A DNA stretch of 10,499 bases from JBPEXY01 sp052031065 (GTDB lineage Bacteria > Pseudomonadota > Gammaproteobacteria > Immundisolibacterales > Immundisolibacteraceae): the NCBI GenBank assembly GCA_052031065.1, contig JBPEXY010000094.1, positions 1-10,499 of the forward strand. Reading direction: 5' to 3'. A program made the position numbers and the translations under genes. Below are positions 8,415 through 10,499 of this stretch, piece by piece (position 1 is the first letter of the stretch; every line of letters begins with the position of its first letter). The notes beneath the pieces are model-generated. The model was not told the DNA's origin and did not search any database. It was given only the letters and a program-made list of their open reading frames with translations.

Positions 8415-9083
8415 CTATGGCTGATGATCGAACATTCGGCGAAAGGCCTGCGCTGCATGCTGACTATTCTTCACGGCAAATAACGAGGCGATCAGCGCGA
8501 TACCGTCAACCCCGGCACTCAGCAATTGCGGTGCATTATCCAAGGTAATTCCGCCGATTCCGATGATCGGCACCGCAAGGCGATCCCGGGCCTGTTTAAT
8601 CTGCTGCAGAGAAACGTAACGCTCCCCCGGTTTGGTCGTTGACGGAAAACAGCGGCCAAACGCTACATAATCGACCTGCTGAACTTCGGCAGCCACCGCC
8701 CGCTGCAGATCGTTATAACAGGAGAGTCCAATAACAGGATTGATCCCAGTGACCTTAGAAAACTGTTCTCGCGCCGATCCGATTGAGGCGTCATCTTCGC
8801 CTAGATGAACTCCATCAGCCCCGACTACCGCTGCTAGATGCACATCGTCGTTGATGATCAGGGTCGCCTGGTGGTCGGCAGTTAACGCTCTGAGCAGCTG
8901 CGCCTGTCGCAACCGCTTGTTCTGATCTTCGGATTTGTCACGGTATTGAATCACCGACGCGCCACCGGCCAAAACCTCAGCGACCCGCTGTTCAAACTGC
9001 TTCTCATCGATAACCCCGGTATCGGCGATAGCATAGAGGCGGTAATCAATGATGGGACGGTCAACCAGGTTACTGCGCTGCAT
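8415..9083 (-). CDS. thiE: Thiamine-phosphate synthase
   Basis: Joins HMP pyrophosphate and carboxythiazole phosphate to give thiamine phosphate, in the cytoplasm. 222 residues, a usual length, TIM-barrel. Seen in order: LYAIADTGV strand, ASVIQYRDK (phosphate/substrate Arg-Asp), LIINDDVHLA, GADGVHLGEDD, IGLSCY, the FGRCFPSTTKPGE loop (the P-S-T-T-K motif that holds pyrophosphate), and VPIIGIGGIT near the C-terminus. In the third motif the usual HLGQ is HLGE, a mild change. The ATG at 9083 shares one base with the thiD stop (TAATG), with a strong GGAGGAA just upstream inside thiD, so translation is coupled to thiD. Identity is secure. Confidence 0.97.
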   Translation of the reverse strand: MQRSNLVDRPIIDYRLYAIADTGVIDEKQFEQRVAEVLAGGASVIQYRDKSEDQNKRLRQAQLLRALTADHQATLIINDDVHLAAVVGADGVHLGEDDASIGSAREQFSKVTGINPVIGLSCYNDLQRAVAAEVQQVDYVAFGRCFPSTTKPGERYVSLQQIKQARDRLAVPIIGIGGITLDNAPQLLSAGVDGIALIASLFAVKNSQHAAQAFRRMFDHQP

Positions 9084-9934
9084 TATTCCTCCGGATCAGC
9101 GATGGTGAATTCTTCTCGCCAGAGTCGCCTTGGTAAAAACTGGTCCCGACCAGGTTTGTCTGCCCTTTCCAGGGTTTGCCAGGCATATCGCTGGCCGATG
9201 TCGACCGCCCGCGGTAATGGCACCCCCTTTGCCAGCAGGCCTGCAATATGGCTGGCCAGGGTACAGCCGCTGCCGTGATAACTGCCGGGTAAGCGTGGCC
9301 AGCTGCGGCCCACAACATCTTCGCCGGTCCGGTAGAGCCTGTTGACCACTGCGTCTCCTGGGGCGTGGGTACCGGTTACCAGCACCGCGTGACAGCCATC
9401 AGCCAATAACCGGGCTGCCAATGTCTCCTGCGGGTCGTTCGCCTGGTCGACACTCAGGTCGACATCCTGGTGGTCCGCGGTTGCCAACACCATTAGCTCG
9501 GAGATGTTAGGGGTGGCGAGGGTGGTAAAGGGCAATAACTGGCGCAGGATCCCCTGGGCGATACTGCCCTCACCGAGTGGTGTTCCGTCACCGCCAGCAG
9601 CCAAAACGGGGTCGACTACCACCGGTATTCCAGTGGTAACTTGCACCACCTCTGACACCAGTTTTAACGCCGCTTGGCCAGCTAACAGCCCGACCTTGAT
9701 CGCAGCAGGTTGAAAGTCGTTCAACAGATGCTCTATCTGCGCAGCCATTAGTTCACTATCGACGGGCTGGAGACTGTAAAAGCGCCCGCTATCCTGATCA
9801 GTAAGGGCAGTAATTACCGGCAGGGCGTGACACCCTGCGGCAGCAACAGCCTCAATATCAGCCTGAATGCCGGCGCCACCAGTCGGGTCAAACCCGGAAA
9901 AACAGAGTACCGTCGGTCGAGTCATCGCCATCAT
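9083..9934 (-). CDS. thiD: Hydroxymethylpyrimidine/phosphomethylpyrimidine kinase, Pseudomonas type
   Basis: Phosphorylates HMP and then HMP-phosphate to HMP pyrophosphate for ThiE; ribokinase-fold, cytoplasmic. 283 residues. Seen: CFSGFDPTGGAGIQADIEA (residues 11-29), VITALTDQ, AIKVGLL, VVVDPVLAAGG, TPNISEL, VLVTGTH and LPGSYHGSGCTLAS with the conserved Cys224 in the anion-hole GSGCT, then QFLPRR at the end. The E. coli enzyme has ALxAQNT and MKGGH; here these are ALTDQDS and VTGTH. The form resembles the Pseudomonas-type ThiD (with LITGGH, YHGSGCTLAS and FVPRRLP), so I do not read this as loss of activity. Start ATG 9934 overlaps the mnmE stop by one base (TAATG); ATGs at 9931 and 9925 are also in frame, and the first is preferred for coupling. 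Confidence 0.95.
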   Translation of the reverse strand: MMAMTRPTVLCFSGFDPTGGAGIQADIEAVAAAGCHALPVITALTDQDSGRFYSLQPVDSELMAAQIEHLLNDFQPAAIKVGLLAGQAALKLVSEVVQVTTGIPVVVDPVLAAGGDGTPLGEGSIAQGILRQLLPFTTLATPNISELMVLATADHQDVDLSVDQANDPQETLAARLLADGCHAVLVTGTHAPGDAVVNRLYRTGEDVVGRSWPRLPGSYHGSGCTLASHIAGLLAKGVPLPRAVDIGQRYAWQTLERADKPGRDQFLPRRLWREEFTIADPEE

Positions 9935-10499
9935 TACTTACCAATACAGAAGCTGGAGAAAATCTCTCCCAACAGCTGATCGCTGGTTACCTTACCGGTT
10001 ATTTCCGCCAATGCATCGTGCGCCGAACGCAGCTCTTCAGCGAGCAGCTCGCCGGCCGCCTGCTGCTCTAAAACCTGAATCCCTCGGTCTATCGCTAAGC
10101 GCGCCTGATCTATCGCCTGCAGATGCCGCCGGCGGGCGATGAACGGGCTCTGTTCGGTCGGCTGCAAACCGGCAATATTAGCAATTCGCGTTTTAAGTTC
10201 TGCGACGCCGGTACCATTTTTCGCTGACAGATATAGCGGATCCAAACCACTATCACCATGATCCTGGTTGCGCTCTGCAGCCAATGCCTGTTGAGAATAA
10301 AGGTCAACCTTGTTGATGACCCTGATACGGGGTGTGGTAGAGCCTTTAAGCCCTGCTTGGGCCATCACCCCTGATTCAAAATTTAAACCCCGCGCTTCCG
10401 GCGAGGTCAGTTTAGACCAGTCTATCCCCTCAGCACTTATCATCTCGATGAGCAGATCAGCTTTTTCCGCCGCTTGCAGGGCCAGCTCTACCCCGACCT
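9934..10499 (-). CDS. mnmE: tRNA modification GTPase MnmE, C-terminal part only
   Basis: With MnmG (GidA), MnmE installs carboxymethylaminomethyl-type groups at the wobble uridine of some tRNAs. The gene runs off the right edge of the window, so about 187 of some 450 residues are visible. The reading frame stays open to base 10499 (VGVELALQAAEKADLLIE before the ATG at 10443, which is therefore internal). Seen: the G4 motif INKVDL (NKVD codons at 10303-10314), G5-like LSAKNGTGV, the helical linker, and the ending LLGEIFSSFCIGK, the C-terminal signature whose Cys is needed for modification. The P-loop and G2/G3 are outside the window. It is followed by thiD with a one-base TAATG overlap. mnmE commonly sits near yidC/rpmH, so its link to thiD is worth noting. 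Confidence 0.96.
   Translation of the reverse strand, partial: VGVELALQAAEKADLLIEMISAEGIDWSKLTSPEARGLNFESGVMAQAGLKGSTTPRIRVINKVDLYSQQALAAERNQDHGDSGLDPLYLSAKNGTGVAELKTRIANIAGLQPTEQSPFIARRRHLQAIDQARLAIDRGIQVLEQQAAGELLAEELRSAHDALAEITGKVTSDQLLGEIFSSFCIGK

Noticed and set aside
9900..10000. TPP riboswitch controlling thiD/thiE
   Set aside because: thiD overlaps the mnmE stop by one base, leaving no leader, and I see no THI-box-like sequence in this region.

Overview
The window looks like chromosomal DNA of a gammaproteobacterium. A class I (enterobacterial-type) adenylate cyclase is followed by the small lipoprotein LptM and then LysA, an order typical of that class. The thiamine kinase is of the Pseudomonas type rather than the E. 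coli type. The LptM lipoprotein, an outer-membrane porin and signal peptides show a Gram-negative, LPS-bearing envelope. I cannot name a species. There are no rRNA or tRNA genes, CRISPR arrays, insertion sequences or phage genes that I can support, and gene density is very high.

Left part, plus strand (1-4293): the 3' portion of cyaA (its start lies before the window), lptM and lysA run in one direction with short gaps. dapF, which commonly follows lysA in this cluster, is missing. lysA instead ends about 40 bases from a convergent gene.

Middle, minus strand (6899 down to 4333): a compact three-gene unit encodes an OprO/OprP-like outer-membrane porin with an N-terminal coiled coil, a secreted FMN-binding protein with the covalent flavinylation motif DGxSGAT, and a two-helix PepSY-type inner-membrane protein. 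A Fur-box-like sequence lies upstream of the porin at 6992-7010. Together they suggest an iron-regulated envelope electron-transfer system, perhaps reductive metal uptake. This is the most interesting part of the window, but its function is inferred.

Right part, minus strand (10499 down to 7054): mnmE (3' part only), thiD, thiE and hemL. mnmE/thiD and thiD/thiE each overlap by one base as TAATG, which implies translational coupling. hemL follows thiE after 83 bases and has its own good ribosome binding site. This group joins tRNA wobble modification, the pyrimidine and joining steps of thiamine synthesis, and the C5 route to 5-aminolevulinate for heme.
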